From Bacteroidaceae bacterium (GTDB lineage: Bacteria > Bacteroidota > Bacteroidia > Bacteroidales > Bacteroidaceae): a stretch of DNA of 39,734 nt. The number at the start of each line of letters is the position of its first letter. The first letter of the stretch is position 1. This document shows positions 25,026-33,942 of the stretch, piece after piece. The DNA lies in the NCBI GenBank assembly GCA_016284115.1, contig JAEEOD010000268.1, forward strand, positions 1-39,734, written 5' to 3'. The notes beneath the pieces were generated by a model. It did no database searches. It was not told the DNA's origin and saw only the letters and a list, made by a program, of their open reading frames with translations. A program made the translations under genes and the position numbers.

Positions 25026-28000
25026 ATGAAGAAATTTATTTGGGTAGCTGTCACAGGCCTCATGCTAGTTATGGGCAGTTGTAGTACACCAGCCGCAGAT
25101 GATAATCTGTATGCTGAGTTTCAGAACCCACCAGCTGAGGCACGCCCTCGCGTTTGGTGGCATTGGATGGACGGCAATGTAACCAAGGATGGTATTTACA
25201 AAGATCTGACTTGGATGAAGCGTTCTGGCATTGCTGGCTTCATGAACTTCGATGCTGGTTTTAGAACACCATTGTTGATTGACAAAAAGGTGGCATACAT
25301 GACGGACGAATGGAAGGATGCCTTTGCCTACACTGTTCATTTAGCCGACTCATTGGGTTTGGAAATGTCAGTAGCAGCATCTCCGGGCTGGAGTTTCACG
25401 GGCGGTCCTTGGGTAGAGCCAAAGGACGGCATGAAGAAACTGGTTTGGCGAGAGATGCGTTTAGAGGGTGGAACCTCTTATGATGGTTTGTTGCCAACAC
25501 CCTACAAAACCATTGGGGCTTTCCAGAACGTACCTCGTTCTAACTCCAACAATATCAATGGTGGTGGCACCAATCCTGGTGAAGGCTATTATGCCGACAT
25601 CGCCGTATTGGCATTCAAGTTGCCAACTGCCGATGTTAACTTAGCTGCATTGAATCCAAGAATTACTTCTAGCGGTGGCAGTTTCTCTCTGCAAAAACTC
25701 ACCGATGGCGATTTGACCAATGCTGACTTATTGGCTCCAGGCGCAGGTGGAGCCAACGGTAAGGCATGGATTCAATATGAGTTCAGTGAGCCACAGACCG
25801 TGAAGGCACTGACCATCATGGATGGCAGAATACGTGGCCAGTGGGGTGCTCCTGTTCAGGAGATCAACAAAGCTTCGCAAGTAAGCGACGACGGCAAGAC
25901 TTTCCGTGAGGTATGTAAGATTCCTAACAGTTCTGCCCCACAAGGAACAGTGGACATTCCTGAAACCACAGCCAAGTTTTTCCGCTTGGTGGTTAACAAT
26001 GTTGTAGTAGTCAGTCCCTATGCTGCTCTGATGGGCGTAAGCATGGATCCACAGGCCGAACCCACTCCTATCGCTGAGTTTGTTTTACATAGTGTAAGCC
26101 GCATTAACCATGCAGAAGAAAAAGCTGGTTTTGCTGCTCCTGCAGACTTGGCTCTCTACGACACCCCTGACGAAGCTGCTGCCATTTCTTTGGAAGATGT
26201 GATTGACATTACCGACAAAGTACATGATGGTCGTTTAGTATGGGATGTGCCAGAGGGTTCCTGGAAGGTGGTACGCTACGGATATTCCCAGACAGGTCAT
26301 CAAAACAACCCTGCTCCTCCTGAGGCCACAGGCTTTGAAGTTGACAAGATGGATCCTGTTGCTTTCAGGGCTTATATGGACCACTACTTAGGTATGTACA
26401 CCGATGCTTCTAAGGACCAGTTAGGCAAGGTAGTGAAATACATCATGACCGACAGCTACGAGTCTGAGCAAGAAAACTGGACTCCAGCCATGGAGGAGGA
26501 ATTCGAGGCACGCAATGGCTATAGCCTGCGTCCGTGGATGCCTGTACTGATGGGACATATCGTCAACAGCTCTGAAGAGAGTGAACGTTTCTTGCGAGAT
26601 TGGCGCAGGACCTTGGGTAGCTTGGTAACCGACTATTGCTACAACCTGCTGACCGACATTCTGAAAGAGCGTGGCATGGGACGCTATACCGAATCGCATG
26701 AGAATGGGCGTGTATATCTGGTAGATGGCATGGAGGTAAAGGCGAAAGCTGATGTGCCAATGGCAGCTGCTTGGATGCCGAATAATACGGGAGCTTCTAC
26801 CCCACCTATGAGCCGTGCCGACATCCGTGAATCGGCCTCTGTAGCCCATATCTACGGACAAAATCTGGTGGCTGGTGAGTCACTGACTGCTCCTGGTGGT
26901 GAAGGCCAGTCTTACGCATATCATCCTGCCAATCTGAAGGCTATTGCAGACATGGAGATGGCAAGTGGTTTGAACCGCTTTGTGATCCACACCTCTGTTC
27001 ATCAGCCGTTGGATGAGTTGAAGCCTGGTTTGGGTTTGGGTCCTATCGGACAGTGGTTCAACCGCCTCGACAACTGGTCTGAATCAGCATGGGCTTGGAT
27101 GGGTTATATGGCTCGCAGCTGCTACCTTTTACAAAAAGGCAAGTTTGTGGCTGACATTGTCTATTATTATGGTGAGGACAACAACATCACGGGTTTGTAT
27201 GGTGCAGAGCAACCTCCATTCCCAGTAGGTTACAACTATGACTATATCAACAGCGACGCATTACTGAATTTGCTCAAATACGAGAATGGCAGACTCACCA
27301 CGCCCAGTGGCATGAACTATCGCATGCTGGTGCTTGATCCGAATGTAAAGCGTATACCAGTGGATGTACTGAAGAAGATTGCCTCACTGGCAAAGGCTGG
27401 TGCCGTGATTTGTGGTGCAAAGCCTGAGTTACCAGGCCGTCTGACCGATGATGCAGATGAATTTAACAGTATTGTTGAAGAAATCTGGGGAGGTGCACTG
27501 AAAAATGTCTATCTCACCAGCGACATGAAGAGCGTATTGGACAAGATTGGTGTGCAACCCGACGTAACTATCGGCGACGACCTACGCTTCATCCATCGCC
27601 ATACCAGTCGTGCTGACATCTATTGGATCAACAACCCCGAAGGTCCTGACAAGACCTTAGAACTGTCGTTCCGTATCAAGGGCAAGAAGCCTGAAATCTG
27701 GCACCCAGAGACCGGCAAGCGTGAGGATGTGACCTATCGGACAGAGGGTGACCGCACGGTGGTAAAGGTGAACTTGGTTGAGAACGATGCTTTGTTTGTA
27801 GTGTTCAATGGTCCTGCAGAACAAGAGGCAGTAACCTTGCCCGAGTTAAAAGAGGTGCATGTCAACACTATCAACATACCATGGGATGTGGCATTCCAGG
27901 AGAATCGAGGAGCACCTGCTACAGCTCATTTCGACCAGCTCATCAACTTGGCCGACAGTGATGTGGATGGCATTAAGTATTTCAGCGGTGTGGCTACCTA

Positions 28001-28340
28001 CACCAGCAGCTTCGAGGTAAAGGACAACGAGCTTGACTCCCGCCAGATACTCCTTGACTTGGGCAAGGTAGGTGTCATGGCAGAGGTAACCATCAACGGC
28101 AATAACTTAGGTGTATATTGGAAAACTCCTTATCGCATAGACATCACTGAAGCCCTGCATGCAGGCAAGAACGACATTGAGGTAAAGGTGACGAACTTGT
28201 GGATTAACCGCTTGATAGGTGATTCTCGCCCAGAAGTGACTGAGAAGGTTACCTGGTCGCAGTATCCATTCTATAATCCTAATTCCCAGATGTCACCATC
28301 TGGCCTCATGGGACCAGTTTGTCTGATTATCTGCAAATAA
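25026..28340 (+). CDS. GH106-type alpha-L-rhamnosidase lipoprotein
   Basis: 1104 residues. The lipobox MGSC (Cys about 19) suggests a periplasm- or surface-anchored enzyme. The N-terminal segment PRVWWHWMDGNVTKDGIYKDL...GIAGFMNFDAG is characteristic of GH106. A discoidin-like inserted beta domain lies at about 195-320 (TDGDLTNADLLAPG...FFRLVVNN). The barrel continues through IMTDSYESEQENW and VAGESLTAPGGEGQ. A GH2-like jelly-roll domain ends the protein (about 1020-1104, YWKTPYRIDITEALHAGKN). GH106 enzymes remove alpha-linked rhamnose from pectic and other rhamnose-rich glycans. The GH2 gene follows 23 bp downstream. Confidence 0.87.
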   Translation: MKKFIWVAVTGLMLVMGSCSTPAADDNLYAEFQNPPAEARPRVWWHWMDGNVTKDGIYKDLTWMKRSGIAGFMNFDAGFRTPLLIDKKVAYMTDEWKDAFAYTVHLADSLGLEMSVAASPGWSFTGGPWVEPKDGMKKLVWREMRLEGGTSYDGLLPTPYKTIGAFQNVPRSNSNNINGGGTNPGEGYYADIAVLAFKLPTADVNLAALNPRITSSGGSFSLQKLTDGDLTNADLLAPGAGGANGKAWIQYEFSEPQTVKALTIMDGRIRGQWGAPVQEINKASQVSDDGKTFREVCKIPNSSAPQGTVDIPETTAKFFRLVVNNVVVVSPYAALMGVSMDPQAEPTPIAEFVLHSVSRINHAEEKAGFAAPADLALYDTPDEAAAISLEDVIDITDKVHDGRLVWDVPEGSWKVVRYGYSQTGHQNNPAPPEATGFEVDKMDPVAFRAYMDHYLGMYTDASKDQLGKVVKYIMTDSYESEQENWTPAMEEEFEARNGYSLRPWMPVLMGHIVNSSEESERFLRDWRRTLGSLVTDYCYNLLTDILKERGMGRYTESHENGRVYLVDGMEVKAKADVPMAAAWMPNNTGASTPPMSRADIRESASVAHIYGQNLVAGESLTAPGGEGQSYAYHPANLKAIADMEMASGLNRFVIHTSVHQPLDELKPGLGLGPIGQWFNRLDNWSESAWAWMGYMARSCYLLQKGKFVADIVYYYGEDNNITGLYGAEQPPFPVGYNYDYINSDALLNLLKYENGRLTTPSGMNYRMLVLDPNVKRIPVDVLKKIASLAKAGAVICGAKPELPGRLTDDADEFNSIVEEIWGGALKNVYLTSDMKSVLDKIGVQPDVTIGDDLRFIHRHTSRADIYWINNPEGPDKTLELSFRIKGKKPEIWHPETGKREDVTYRTEGDRTVVKVNLVENDALFVVFNGPAEQEAVTLPELKEVHVNTINIPWDVAFQENRGAPATAHFDQLINLADSDVDGIKYFSGVATYTSSFEVKDNELDSRQILLDLGKVGVMAEVTINGNNLGVYWKTPYRIDITEALHAGKNDIEVKVTNLWINRLIGDSRPEVTEKVTWSQYPFYNPNSQMSPSGLMGPVCLIICK

Positions 28341-28363
28341 CGCAACATTTGAGAAACCGACGT

Positions 28364-30832
28364 ATGAGAAAAGCATTGTTCCTATTGGCTATGGCATTGC
28401 CATTGCTGGCTGATGCCCAACGCCAAGAAACCTTATTGGAGAAAGAGTGGCGATTCGTCAATGAAGAAGTGACCGATGCATGGCGCATTGACTATGATGA
28501 CAGCAAGTGGCAGAAGGTGACGGTACCCCACGATTGGGCCATTTACGGTCCCTTTGACGGCAACAACGACCGTCAGATGGTGGCGGTAGAGCAGGATGGT
28601 GAGACCGAAGCCTCACAAAAGTCGGGCCGGACAGGTGGACTGCCCTTTGTGGGTGTTGGATGGTACCGCCACACCTTCGATGTGCCTGCCGGCAAGCAGA
28701 CGGCACTGGTGTTCGATGGAGCCATGAGTGAAGCGCGCGTCTATGTCAATGGACAGGAAGCCATCTTCTGGCCCTATGGCTACAACTCTTTCTACTGCGA
28801 TGTGACGCCTTTCATCCATGCTGATGGCAAGAACAATGTGGTGGCAGTAAGGTTAGAGAACCGTCCTTTATCTTCTCGTTGGTATCCTGGGGCAGGACTG
28901 TATCGTAATGTGCATGTGGTGACTACCGACAAGATACACGTGCCTGTTTGGGGAACGCACATCACTACCCCACATGTTGACAGCAACTACGCCTCAGTTA
29001 GTCTGCGTATTTCTTTGGCGAACACTGAACATCAACAGATGATTCGCTTAGTGACCGACATCATCGGCCCTGATGGCAAGACAGTTGCCACGAAAGACGA
29101 TACCAAGATGGCGGTGCATGACATTGCATTCGGTCAGACCTTCATTGTTGAGCATCCTCAGCTTTGGTCACCTGAGACACCTTACCTATATAAAGCCCGT
29201 ACGCGTGTCTTTGCCGACGGCAAGCAGGTAGATGAATATACCACCCGCTTCGGCATCCGCAGCATCGAGTACGTGCCCGAGAAAGGCTTCTTCCTCAACG
29301 GGCAACTGCGTAAGTTTCAAGGCGTTTGCAACCATCATGACCTCGGACCTTTAGGAGCAGCTATCAACAAGGCAGCCTTGCGTCGCCAACTCACCTTGCT
29401 GAAAGACATGGGTTGCGATGCCATCCGTACCTCGCACAACATGCCTGCCCCAGAGCTGGTGGAATTGTGCGACGAGATGGGCTTCATGATGATGGTCGAA
29501 CCTTTCGACGAATGGGACATGGCGAAATGTGAGAACGGCTATCACCGTTTCTTCCACGAATGGGCAGAGCGTGACATGGTGAACATGGTGCAGCATTATC
29601 GCAATCACCCCAGCGTGGTGATGTGGAGCATCGGCAACGAGGTGCCTAACCAGCGTGACCCTGAAAGCTACAAGACATTAGCTTTCTTGCAGGACATCTG
29701 TCATCGCCTCGACCCTACCCGACCTGTAACGGTGGGCATCGACCAAGCCGATAACTCTCTGCACAACGGCTTTGCCGCCACCATCGACATTCCTGGTTTC
29801 AACTACCGCTTGCCTTTCTACCAGGAAGCATACAACATTTTGCCACAGGGCTTGGTACTAGGCTCCGAAACCGCCTCTACCGTCAGTTCACGAGGCGTGT
29901 ATAAGTTTCCTGTTGAATTGAAGAAGGGCGCTACTTACGACGATATGCAGTCATCTGGCTATGATACAGAGGCTTGCTGGTGGTCAAATATCCCTGATCT
30001 CGACTTCGCAATGGCGGACGATTATGACTGGGAAATAGGTCAGTTTGTTTGGACGGGCTTCGATTACTTAGGCGAACCTACGCCCTACTACGACAATTGG
30101 CCGTCACACAGTTCCTACTTTGGCATCATCGACCTGGCATCTCTACCCAAAGACCGCTATTACCTCTATCGCAGTGTATGGAACAAGCAGAAAAGCACCT
30201 TGCACATTCTACCCCACTGGACGTGGAAGAACCGTCGTGGACAAGTCACACCTGTATATGTCTATACCAGCTATCCCGAGGCCGAGTTGTTCATCAATGG
30301 CAAGAGTCAAGGACGACAGCGCAAATGGTCTTCCTTTGAGGCAAGAATACGCGAACAAGAGATGGGTGAGAAAGCCATTATGCATCGCTATCGCCTAATG
30401 TGGGAGGAGGTGAAGTATGAACCTGGCGAACTCAAGGTAGTAGCTTATGACGCTAACGGCAATGTAGCTGAAACAAAGATTGTCCGCACGGCGAGCAAGC
30501 CTCATCACCTGCAGCTTTCCGTAGATAGAGCTCGGATAGATGCCGATGGCAAGGACTTAGCATATATTACTGTTAGCGTGGTGGATAAGAATGGTAACCT
30601 CTGTCCTGACGATACGCGTGATGTCACCTTTACCGTAGCTGGTGCTGGTTCTTTCCGCGCAGCTGCCAATGGAGACCCTACTTGCCTGGTGCCTTTCCAG
30701 CAGCATCGTATGCCAGCCTTTGCCGGTCAGCTTACCGCCATCGTGCAGAGCAGCAAAACTGCTGGCACAATTACCTTGCAAGCCACCGCCAAAGGGCTGA
30801 AACCAGCAAGCATTGTTGTAGAAACGAAGTAA
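28364..30832 (+). CDS. Exported GH2 beta-galactosidase-like enzyme
   Basis: 822 residues with a signal peptide (MRKALFLLAMALPLLADAQ). Domains: a sugar-binding jelly roll (about 20-200), an Ig-like domain, and a GH2 barrel with acid/base Glu426 in WSIGNEVPN and nucleophile Glu502 in GSETAS. C-terminal DUF4982-type and Ig-like domains follow (VYTSYPEAELFINGKSQG; DGKDLAYITVSVVDKNGN). The specificity is galactosidase-like, but GH2 also includes glucuronidases and mannosidases. The frame extends 15 codons upstream into the end of the GH106 gene; the ATG at 28364 is chosen because the signal peptide starts there. Confidence 0.9.
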   Translation: MRKALFLLAMALPLLADAQRQETLLEKEWRFVNEEVTDAWRIDYDDSKWQKVTVPHDWAIYGPFDGNNDRQMVAVEQDGETEASQKSGRTGGLPFVGVGWYRHTFDVPAGKQTALVFDGAMSEARVYVNGQEAIFWPYGYNSFYCDVTPFIHADGKNNVVAVRLENRPLSSRWYPGAGLYRNVHVVTTDKIHVPVWGTHITTPHVDSNYASVSLRISLANTEHQQMIRLVTDIIGPDGKTVATKDDTKMAVHDIAFGQTFIVEHPQLWSPETPYLYKARTRVFADGKQVDEYTTRFGIRSIEYVPEKGFFLNGQLRKFQGVCNHHDLGPLGAAINKAALRRQLTLLKDMGCDAIRTSHNMPAPELVELCDEMGFMMMVEPFDEWDMAKCENGYHRFFHEWAERDMVNMVQHYRNHPSVVMWSIGNEVPNQRDPESYKTLAFLQDICHRLDPTRPVTVGIDQADNSLHNGFAATIDIPGFNYRLPFYQEAYNILPQGLVLGSETASTVSSRGVYKFPVELKKGATYDDMQSSGYDTEACWWSNIPDLDFAMADDYDWEIGQFVWTGFDYLGEPTPYYDNWPSHSSYFGIIDLASLPKDRYYLYRSVWNKQKSTLHILPHWTWKNRRGQVTPVYVYTSYPEAELFINGKSQGRQRKWSSFEARIREQEMGEKAIMHRYRLMWEEVKYEPGELKVVAYDANGNVAETKIVRTASKPHHLQLSVDRARIDADGKDLAYITVSVVDKNGNLCPDDTRDVTFTVAGAGSFRAAANGDPTCLVPFQQHRMPAFAGQLTAIVQSSKTAGTITLQATAKGLKPASIVVETK

Positions 30833-30853
30833 GAACAAATATACTTTAATAAT

Positions 30854-31606
30854 ATGAAACTGATTTCTTGGAATGTGAATGGACTTCGCGCATGTGCCGA
30901 CAAGGGCTTTGAGGAAGCATTCAAAGCATTGGACGCTGATTTTTTCTGTCTGCAAGAAACAAAAATGCAGGCCGGACAGTTGGATTTGACCTTCGAAGGT
31001 TACTATTCTTATTGGAACTATGCTGAAAAGAAGGGCTATTCAGGTACGGCCGTCTATACGAAGCATGAGCCTGTGGCAGTGACTTACGGATTGGGCATTA
31101 ATGAGCATGACCACGAGGGGCGTATCGTTACGCTGGAAATGCCTAATTTCTTCTTGGTAAACGTCTATACACCTAACTCGCAAGAAGAACTGCGCCGCTT
31201 GGACTACCGCATGAAGTGGGAAGATGATTTCCGCAACTATCTCTTGGCATTAGATGCCAAAAAGCCAGTAATCGTATGTGGCGATATGAATGTAGCACAT
31301 CAAGAGATTGACTTGCGCAACCCCAAGACGAACCGTCGCAATGCAGGCTTTACGGATGAAGAGCGAGAAAAGATGACACTGCTTCTGAATAGTGGTTTTA
31401 CTGACACTTTCCGCTATTTCTATCCCGACATGGCGAATCAGTACTCATGGTGGAGCTATCGCTTCCATGCTCGTGAGAAGAATGCAGGGTGGCGCATTGA
31501 CTATTTCTTGACTTCAAAACGGCTGGATGACAAACTGAAAGGAGCCAAGATTCATAGTGAAATCTTTGGTTCCGACCACTGCCCAGTAGAATTGACGATA
31601 GACTGA
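30854..31606 (+). CDS. xth: Exodeoxyribonuclease III (AP endonuclease family)
   Basis: Repairs abasic sites and 3' blocks in DNA. 250 residues with the EEP-fold motifs SWNVNGLRA, DFFCLQETKMQ (metal-binding Glu), GYSGTAVYTK, GDMNVAHQEIDL, GWRIDYFL and the catalytic SDHCPVEL. It is 21 bp downstream of the GH2 gene but functionally unrelated, so it may read through or use its own weak promoter. It ends just before a bidirectional terminator. Confidence 0.96.
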   Translation: MKLISWNVNGLRACADKGFEEAFKALDADFFCLQETKMQAGQLDLTFEGYYSYWNYAEKKGYSGTAVYTKHEPVAVTYGLGINEHDHEGRIVTLEMPNFFLVNVYTPNSQEELRRLDYRMKWEDDFRNYLLALDAKKPVIVCGDMNVAHQEIDLRNPKTNRRNAGFTDEEREKMTLLLNSGFTDTFRYFYPDMANQYSWWSYRFHAREKNAGWRIDYFLTSKRLDDKLKGAKIHSEIFGSDHCPVELTID

Positions 31607-31610
31607 CAAT

Positions 31611-31637
31611 AAAAGGCTGCGAAATTCGCAGCCTTTT
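31611..31637. terminator. Bidirectional terminator between xth and the Lrp gene
   Basis: AAAAGGCTGCGAA and TTCGCAGCCTTTT form a 13-bp perfect inverted repeat with one central base. It has A and T tracts at both ends and lies 5 bp after xth and 7 bp past the converging regulator's stop. It can end transcripts from both sides. Confidence 0.9.
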
Positions 31638-31643
31638 CAATTG

Positions 31644-32135
31644 TCAAAAGTTCAGTCCATAGTTATGTTTCACCTCACTCATCACAAACATACTCTCCAC
31701 AGAGCCCAGGCTCTCTATCGCCCCCAGCTTGTTAATCAAGAACTCATTATACGCCTTCATATCCGTAGCATGAATTTTCAGCAGGTAGTCAGTGGTGCCC
31801 GACACATTATAGCACTCCGTCACCTCCGGCAGTTCCTGCACCATCAACATGAAGTCCTTCGCTATGTCACGATTCATGCGTTTCAGTTTCACGTTGCAGA
31901 ACACGATAAAGCCCTGATTCAGCTTCTCGGCATCCAGCACCGCAATGTATTTCTTGATATAGCCATTGCCCTCCAAGCGCTTGAGTCGCTCATATACAGG
32001 CGTTGACGACAGACTTACCTTGCTCGCCAGTTCCTTGATAGTCAGGCGTCCATTTTCCTGCAACACCCGCAAAATCTGCAGGTCTGTTTTATCCAAAGTA
32101 TCCATAGAAGAATATTTATTCTGTTTTCCATTCAT
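31644..32135 (-). CDS. Lrp/AsnC-family transcriptional regulator
   Basis: 163 residues: an N-terminal winged helix-turn-helix (LDKTDLQILRVLQENGRLTIKELASKVSLSSTPVYERLKRLE) and a C-terminal RAM ligand-binding domain (VPEVTECYNVSGTTDYLLKIHATD-like, about 95-150). Lrp-family proteins respond to amino acids as dimers or octamers. The ATG at 32135 is taken; the ATG at 32105 (MDTLDKTD) is closer to the usual family start. The gene is divergent from a MetY-like gene, so that gene is its likely target. Confidence 0.92.
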   Translation of the reverse strand: MNGKQNKYSSMDTLDKTDLQILRVLQENGRLTIKELASKVSLSSTPVYERLKRLEGNGYIKKYIAVLDAEKLNQGFIVFCNVKLKRMNRDIAKDFMLMVQELPEVTECYNVSGTTDYLLKIHATDMKAYNEFLINKLGAIESLGSVESMFVMSEVKHNYGLNF

Positions 32136-32136
32136 T

Positions 32137-32160
32137 TAGATGACACAAATAGCACATCTA
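32137..32160. promoter_or_regulatory. Inverted repeat, candidate regulator site
   Basis: TAGATG and CATCTA form 6-bp arms 12 bp apart, lying in the predicted leader of the Lrp gene. A second one, TACAT-N8-ATGTA (32166-32183), overlaps its -7 box. Lrp proteins often autoregulate, so these are plausible operators, but no family consensus is shown. Confidence 0.35.
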
Positions 32161-32175
32161 TTCTATACATCTCTG

Positions 32176-32207
32176 CAAATGTAGAAACATTTTCCAAACT
32201 TTTCAAA
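32176..32207 (-). promoter_or_regulatory. Promoter of the Lrp-family gene
   Basis: On the minus strand TTTG (32207-32204), a 20-bp spacer and TACATTTG (32183-32176) fit the Bacteroidetes consensus. It gives a leader of about 35 nt. Confidence 0.65.
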
Positions 32208-32235
32208 TAATTTGTTTGATATCTCCAATATATCT

Positions 32236-32243
32236 TAACTTTG
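32236..32243 (+). promoter_or_regulatory. -7 element for the MetY-like gene
   Basis: TAACTTTG matches TAnnTTTG, 30 bp before the ATG at 32274. Two upstream TTTG copies give spacers of 17 and 21 bp. Confidence 0.55.
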
Positions 32244-32273
32244 CAGCAGAAATAATTTAAAAAAGTAAATAAT

Positions 32274-33563
32274 ATGAGTATAAAAAACAACTACAGATTT
32301 GAAACCCTCCAGCTGCATGTAGGCCAGGAGCAGGCAGACCCCACCACAGATTCACGCGCGGTACCTATTTATCAGACCACGTCGTATGTATTCCGCAACT
32401 CACAGCATGCAGCCGACCGCTTCGGACTGAGAGATGCAGGCAACATCTACGGACGATTGACCAACACCACGCAAGGCGTATTCGAAGAGCGCATAGCAGC
32501 CCTCGAGGGAGGCATGGTAGCCCTTGCTGTCGCCAGTGGTGCAGCCGCCATCACCTACGCCCTGCAGAACATCGCCCGTAATGGTGACCACATCATTGCC
32601 GCCAACAACCTCTATGGAGGCACGTTCAATCTGATAGAGCACACCCTCAGCACACAAGGCATCAGCACCACCATTGTCAATCCCGCCGACTTTTCCGCTG
32701 TTGATGCCGCCTTTCGTCCTAACACCAAGGCCATCATCGTCGAGACCTTCGGCAACCCCAATGCCAGTGTCACCAACATCGACCGCATAGCCGAGATAGC
32801 CCACAAGCACAACACCATATTAATTGTTGACAACACATTCGCTACCCCCTATATATTCCGTCCTTTAGAACATGGAGCCGATGTGGTAGTAGAATCCGCC
32901 ACCAAGTTCATTGGCGGTCATGGCAGCACCTTAGGTGGCGTCATTATCGAGGGAGGCAAGTTCGACTGGCTCGCCAATGCCGCCAAGTATCCCACCTTAG
33001 GTCAGCCCGACCCCAGCTATCATGGAGCCGTCTTTGCCCAGGTGGCAGGCCCTGCCGCCTTTGTCACCCGCATCCGTGCCGTCATTCTGCGCGACACAGG
33101 AGCCTGTATCGCCCCCATCAGTGCCTGGTTCCTGCTGCAGAGTCTGGAGACCTTGTCATTGCGTGTAGAGCGTCATGTCTATAATGCCCTGAAGGTGGTA
33201 GAGTTCCTGAGCAAGCACCCCAAGGTAGTCAAGGTGAACCACCCTTCCCTGCCCGACCATCCAGACCACATTCTCTATAATCAGTTGTTCCCCAACGGCG
33301 CAGGTTCCATTTTCACCTTCGAGATCAAGGGCGGACAAGAAGAGGCATGGAAGTTCATCGACAAGCTCCAGATCTTCTCATTGTTGGCGAATGTGGCAGA
33401 TGTCAAGAGTCTGGTCATTCATCCAGCCACCACCACCCACTCTCAGCTGAGTGCCGAGGAGTTGGAGGAGCAGCACATCTACCCATCTACTATTCGATTA
33501 AGTATTGGTACAGAGCATATTGACGATATTATAGAAGACTTGCGACAAGCATTGGAAGATTGA
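32274..33563 (+). CDS. O-acetylhomoserine sulfhydrylase-like PLP enzyme (MetY type)
   Basis: Direct sulfhydrylation of O-acetylhomoserine to homocysteine in methionine synthesis. 429 residues, fold type I, cystathionine-gamma-synthase superfamily. ETLQLHVGQEQADPTTDSRAVPIYQTTSYVF is the MetY-type N-terminus; PLP Lys211 is in ESATKFIGGHG and the PLP-contacting Asp in LIVDNTFATPY. Length near 430 favours MetY over MetB/MetC (about 380-400). Its own divergent Lrp-type regulator suggests amino-acid-dependent control. Base composition is richer in G+C than the flanking genes. Confidence 0.9.
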   Translation: MSIKNNYRFETLQLHVGQEQADPTTDSRAVPIYQTTSYVFRNSQHAADRFGLRDAGNIYGRLTNTTQGVFEERIAALEGGMVALAVASGAAAITYALQNIARNGDHIIAANNLYGGTFNLIEHTLSTQGISTTIVNPADFSAVDAAFRPNTKAIIVETFGNPNASVTNIDRIAEIAHKHNTILIVDNTFATPYIFRPLEHGADVVVESATKFIGGHGSTLGGVIIEGGKFDWLANAAKYPTLGQPDPSYHGAVFAQVAGPAAFVTRIRAVILRDTGACIAPISAWFLLQSLETLSLRVERHVYNALKVVEFLSKHPKVVKVNHPSLPDHPDHILYNQLFPNGAGSIFTFEIKGGQEEAWKFIDKLQIFSLLANVADVKSLVIHPATTTHSQLSAEELEEQHIYPSTIRLSIGTEHIDDIIEDLRQALED

Positions 33564-33666
33564 CGATAAGCGACAAGATGACACACGACAAAACTACATT
33601 GCAATTTTTCTTTCGTGGTATTAGTTAGGTAAAAAGATTTTTCGATGTCAATCAACCGTTCATGAG

Positions 33667-33698
33667 AAACCCCTGCCGTGATGGCAGGGGTTTTCTTA
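33667..33698 (+). terminator. Rho-independent terminator downstream of the MetY-like gene
   Basis: AAACCCCTGCC and GGCAGGGGTTT form an 11-bp perfect stem around GTGAT, followed by a T-rich tail (TCTTAT). It sits about 104 bp after the stop, inside the long convergent gap. Confidence 0.85.
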
Positions 33699-33767
33699 TA
33701 CATATATTTGACGCAGATATTGTCATCATTAACGCAAGAACTAGCTATCTATTGAGGGAGAGTTTAC

Positions 33768-33882
33768 TATCACCTGTCGCAGTATCTGCCAAGGGTCACC
33801 GAAATATCTCCTATGGGGGTATAGGAGATACTGCGATGAATGATAACAGATACTGGAACGGGTGATAGCAGATACTGCGACA
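33768..33882. repeat. Intergenic cluster of AGATACTGCGA repeats and a hairpin
   Basis: Within the 379-bp gap 33564-33942, AGATACTGCGA occurs at 33826-33836 and 33870-33880 and inverted at 33777-33787. A partial copy (AGATACTG) is at 33848-33855. The ends of the cluster carry swapped modules: TATCACC-TGTCGCAGTATCTGC (33768-33789) and GGTGATA-GCAGATACTGCGACA (33861-33882). Between them TATCTCCTAT and ATAGGAGATA (33805-33830) form a perfect 10-bp hairpin with loop GGGGGT. No open frame is supported in the gap; apart from the terminator nothing else was found. Confidence 0.8.
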
Positions 33883-33942
33883 ACCCGTAGAAATGCCTCC
33901 TTTCAAAAATGGTAATTCTTTACGTAAAAAAAATAAAATACA

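Noticed and set aside
28319..28363. Upstream 15-codon extension of the GH2 gene
   Set aside because: It lies partly in the GH106 gene and would bury the signal peptide that begins at 28364.
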